From NCBI GenBank assembly GCA_937896895.1, contig CALBNV010000035.1, forward strand, positions 1 through 23,073: a stretch of 23,073 nt of DNA, in the 5' to 3' direction. The first letter of the stretch is position 1. The number at the start of each line of letters is the position of its first letter. Shown piece by piece: positions 21,577 to 23,073 of the stretch. The notes under the pieces are model-generated. The model was not told the DNA's origin. It worked only from the letters and a program-made list of their open reading frames with translations, and did no database searches. The translations under genes and the position numbers were made by a program. This DNA comes from an uncultured Bacteroidales bacterium. GTDB lineage: Bacteria; Bacteroidota; Bacteroidia; Bacteroidales; F082.

Positions 21577-22344
21577 ATGAAAGTAAAGAACATCCTTGTC
21601 TCACAGCCTAAACCGGCTGACATCACGAAAACTCCATACGAAAACATCATAAAGAAGTTCAATGTCAACTTTGAGTTTGAGAAGTTCATCAAGCTTGAAA
21701 GTGTCGAGCCGCTTGAATTGAGGCAGGATCACGTGAAACTCACCGACTACACCGCGGTAGTTTTGACGAGCCGCAACATGATTGACCATTTCTTCAGCAT
21801 TGCGAAGGAGATGCGTTACGCCGTGCCCGATGACCTCAAGTATTTCTGTCTCAATGAGTCAACGGCGTTATACCTACAGCATTACATTCAGTTCCGCAAG
21901 AGGAAGATATTCTTCGGCACGCAGTCGTTCTCGGAGCTTGTCGAGCTGATGAAGAAACACAAGGAGGAGTATTTCTTCCTGCCGACCTCGAACATCACCA
22001 CGACGGAGGACTACGGCGAGATGATGGCCGAAGCGGAGCTTAAGTTCAAGAAAGCCACAATCTTCCGCACGGTGAGTGCCGACATCAAAGACGTCATCGA
22101 CATCAGCAAATACGACATGTTGGTGTTCTTCAGTCCTGCCGGCATCGAGTCGCTGAAAGCCAACTTCCCTGACTTCGAGCAGGGCAGCGTAGCCATCGGC
22201 GGATTGGGACAGGCGACATGCAAGGCGATCACCGACGCAGGCTTCAACCTCAGTTTCGCCGCCCCGACGGAGACGGCCCCGTCAATCACGATGGCGATAG
22301 AGGAATATCTCACCGCCGAGTCGAAAAAAGCCAAGAAGAAATAG
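21577..22344 (+). CDS. hemD: Uroporphyrinogen-III synthase family protein
   Basis: A 255-residue HemD-like protein. The usual enzyme cyclises and rearranges hydroxymethylbilane to uroporphyrinogen III, the branch point to heme, siroheme and cobalamin. The family is poorly conserved, but several features match the two-lobed fold: the N-terminal ILVSQPKP, the central TAVVLTSRNMIDHFF, the second-lobe LPTSN block, DMLVFFSPAGIESL and the C-terminal VAIGGLGQATCKAITDAGF. The C-terminus ends in a lysine-rich tail (SKKAKKK). No other tetrapyrrole gene is in the window, so its physiological role is not proven here. It is in the conserved DUF4271-hemD-rnpA-yidD order, and its stop codon shares a base with the likely rnpA GTG start. 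Confidence 0.88.
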   Translation: MKVKNILVSQPKPADITKTPYENIIKKFNVNFEFEKFIKLESVEPLELRQDHVKLTDYTAVVLTSRNMIDHFFSIAKEMRYAVPDDLKYFCLNESTALYLQHYIQFRKRKIFFGTQSFSELVELMKKHKEEYFFLPTSNITTTEDYGEMMAEAELKFKKATIFRTVSADIKDVIDISKYDMLVFFSPAGIESLKANFPDFEQGSVAIGGLGQATCKAITDAGFNLSFAAPTETAPSITMAIEEYLTAESKKAKKK

Positions 22345-22736
22345 TGGAGCATAGGGAAGGATTACCGAAGTCACAGCGCCTCTACCTGAAAAACGACATC
22401 AACGCGTTGTTCGAGGAGGGGAAAGGGTTCAACGCCTATCCTTTCAGGGTTGTCGTGCACACTCACGAGGCGGAGACACCTGACGCAGCCATGCCGCGAA
22501 TCCTCGTCTCGGTGTCGAAGAAACGTTTTCATCACGCTGTCAAGCGCAACAGGGTGAAACGCCTCGTCCGCGAGAGCTGGCGCCGCCACAAGGGAGGTCT
22601 GATGAAAATCTGCAACAAGAACAACAAAACCATCGATATCGCGTTTGTATATACCGCCACGTGCATCCTGACATACCACGAGATAGAGTCGAAGATGGCT
22701 GGCATAACAAAACGCTTGGAGGGGAAGATATGCTGA
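22344..22736 (+). CDS. rnpA: Ribonuclease P protein component
   Basis: A 130-residue basic protein, the protein subunit of RNase P, which helps the catalytic RNA process tRNA 5' ends. The diagnostic motif is KRNRVKRLVRESWR (about residues 68-81), preceded by ILVSVSKKRFHHAVK. The N-terminal LPKSQRLYLKNDINALFEEG matches the usual opening 'L.k..rl.....i..lf..g'. No in-frame ATG fits; the best start is GTG at 22344, overlapping the hemD TAG by one base, which implies translational coupling. A longer reading would run through hemD in another frame and is unlikely. The gene overlaps yidD by seven bases. The dnaA-rpmH neighbourhood seen in other phyla is absent, as usual in Bacteroidota. Confidence 0.9.
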   Translation: MEHREGLPKSQRLYLKNDINALFEEGKGFNAYPFRVVVHTHEAETPDAAMPRILVSVSKKRFHHAVKRNRVKRLVRESWRRHKGGLMKICNKNNKTIDIAFVYTATCILTYHEIESKMAGITKRLEGKIC

Positions 22737-22963
22737 GATTCATCGTCAAACTGCCGGCCAATATCTTGATTCTGCTCATCAGAGTGTATCAATACACGTT
22801 GTCGCCGTTCATCGGACGCAACTGCCGTTACACCCCGACATGCTCGAACTACGGCATACAGGCCATCAGGAAATACGGCGCGATAAAAGGCGGCTGGCTG
22901 ACAATCAAGAGGATAGCATCGTGCAACCCATGGGGCGGAAGCGGATACGACCCCGTGCCGTGA
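22730..22963 (+). CDS. yidD: Membrane protein insertion efficiency factor YidD
   Basis: A 77-residue protein of the YidD family, a small amphipathic inner-membrane-associated factor that assists YidC-dependent insertion. Family signatures are complete: VYQYTLSPFIGRNCRYTPTCS (here residues ~19-39), the YGIQAIRKYGAIKG helix, and the C-terminal NPWGGSGYDPVP. The start at 22730 gives the normal length and N-terminus (MLRFIVKLPANILILLI); an upstream in-frame ATG at 22661 would add an unrelated 23-residue stretch. It overlaps the end of rnpA by seven bases (ATG inside ATATGCTGA), with a purine-rich GGAGGGGAAG just upstream that could serve as a ribosome site. It ends the operon and is followed directly by a 16-bp tandem repeat. 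Confidence 0.93.
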   Translation: MLRFIVKLPANILILLIRVYQYTLSPFIGRNCRYTPTCSNYGIQAIRKYGAIKGGWLTIKRIASCNPWGGSGYDPVP

Positions 22964-22970
22964 GAGTTGG

Positions 22971-23073
22971 AAAGTTTATAAAGTAGAAAGTTTATAAAGT
23001 AGAAAGTTTGTAAAGTAGAAAGTTTGTAAAGTAGAAAGTTTGTAAAGTAGAAAGTTTGTAAAGTAGAAAGTTT
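22971..23073 (+). repeat. 16-bp tandem repeat after yidD, cut by the window edge
   Basis: Six complete 16-bp units follow the yidD stop codon. The first two are AAAGTTTATAAAGTAG and the next four AAAGTTTGTAAAGTAG, after which seven bases of a seventh run off the window. No unique spacers separate the units. The same unit in the opposite orientation appears in degenerate form at 264-306. Confidence 0.95.

Overview
The window looks like chromosome from an anaerobic member of the Bacteroidales (phylum Bacteroidota). Three things point there. Most transcription units begin with the phylum's -7 element TAnnTTTG a short distance before an ATG, without a Shine-Dalgarno sequence. The gene order DUF4271 - hemD - rnpA - yidD and the DUF families are typical of the group. 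Bacteroidales-style surface proteins (an FN3-like/leucine-rich-repeat lipoprotein and a small outer-membrane barrel) are present. I do not name a genus. No rRNA, tRNA, CRISPR array, integrase or intact insertion sequence was seen.

Layout. 1-338 is non-coding, with a long hairpin and simple repeats. Next come deoC (+), a convergent DUF4160-DUF2442 pair (-), a YqaA/DedA-type membrane protein (+), a probable outer-membrane protein and a 1217-residue surface lipoprotein (+), and an Rpn/PD-(D/E)XK protein with a 21-bp in-frame tandem repeat (+). The centre (8097-12020) holds a complete three-gene glycyl-radical system: hpdB (catalytic subunit), hpdC (small Fe-S subunit) and hpdA (radical-SAM activase). 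This is a 4-hydroxyphenylacetate decarboxylase, which makes p-cresol. Every catalytic, substrate-pocket, glycyl-radical and cluster-ligand position I can recall from the characterised clostridial enzyme is present at a constant offset. Convergent to it is ettA (-). An orphan, decayed copy of the last ~49 bp of ettA sits on the other side of the hpd operon, so the operon is bracketed by direct repeats, as if it had inserted at the 3' end of ettA.

Further right on the minus strand is a likely operon of an LptF/LptG-type permease and two family-4 glycosyltransferases, which suggests cell-surface glycan export and assembly. Divergent from it, across a 48-bp palindrome, is a stand-alone PAS protein. 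Then come pta-ackA (-), the acetate-forming substrate-level phosphorylation pathway, and the divergent DUF4271 - hemD - rnpA - yidD operon.

A pattern running across the window is purine-rich simple sequence lying directly after stop codons on the coding strand (after the 13891 glycosyltransferase, ackA, the PAS gene, yidD and the orphan ettA end). It includes a 9 x 14-bp array and a 16-bp array cut by the window edge. A related purine-rich stretch appears to have been absorbed into the charged C-terminal tail of one glycosyltransferase. The strongest candidates for something unusual are the hpd operon with its direct-repeat bracket, the post-stop purine repeats, and the palindromic shared control region at 17925-17972.
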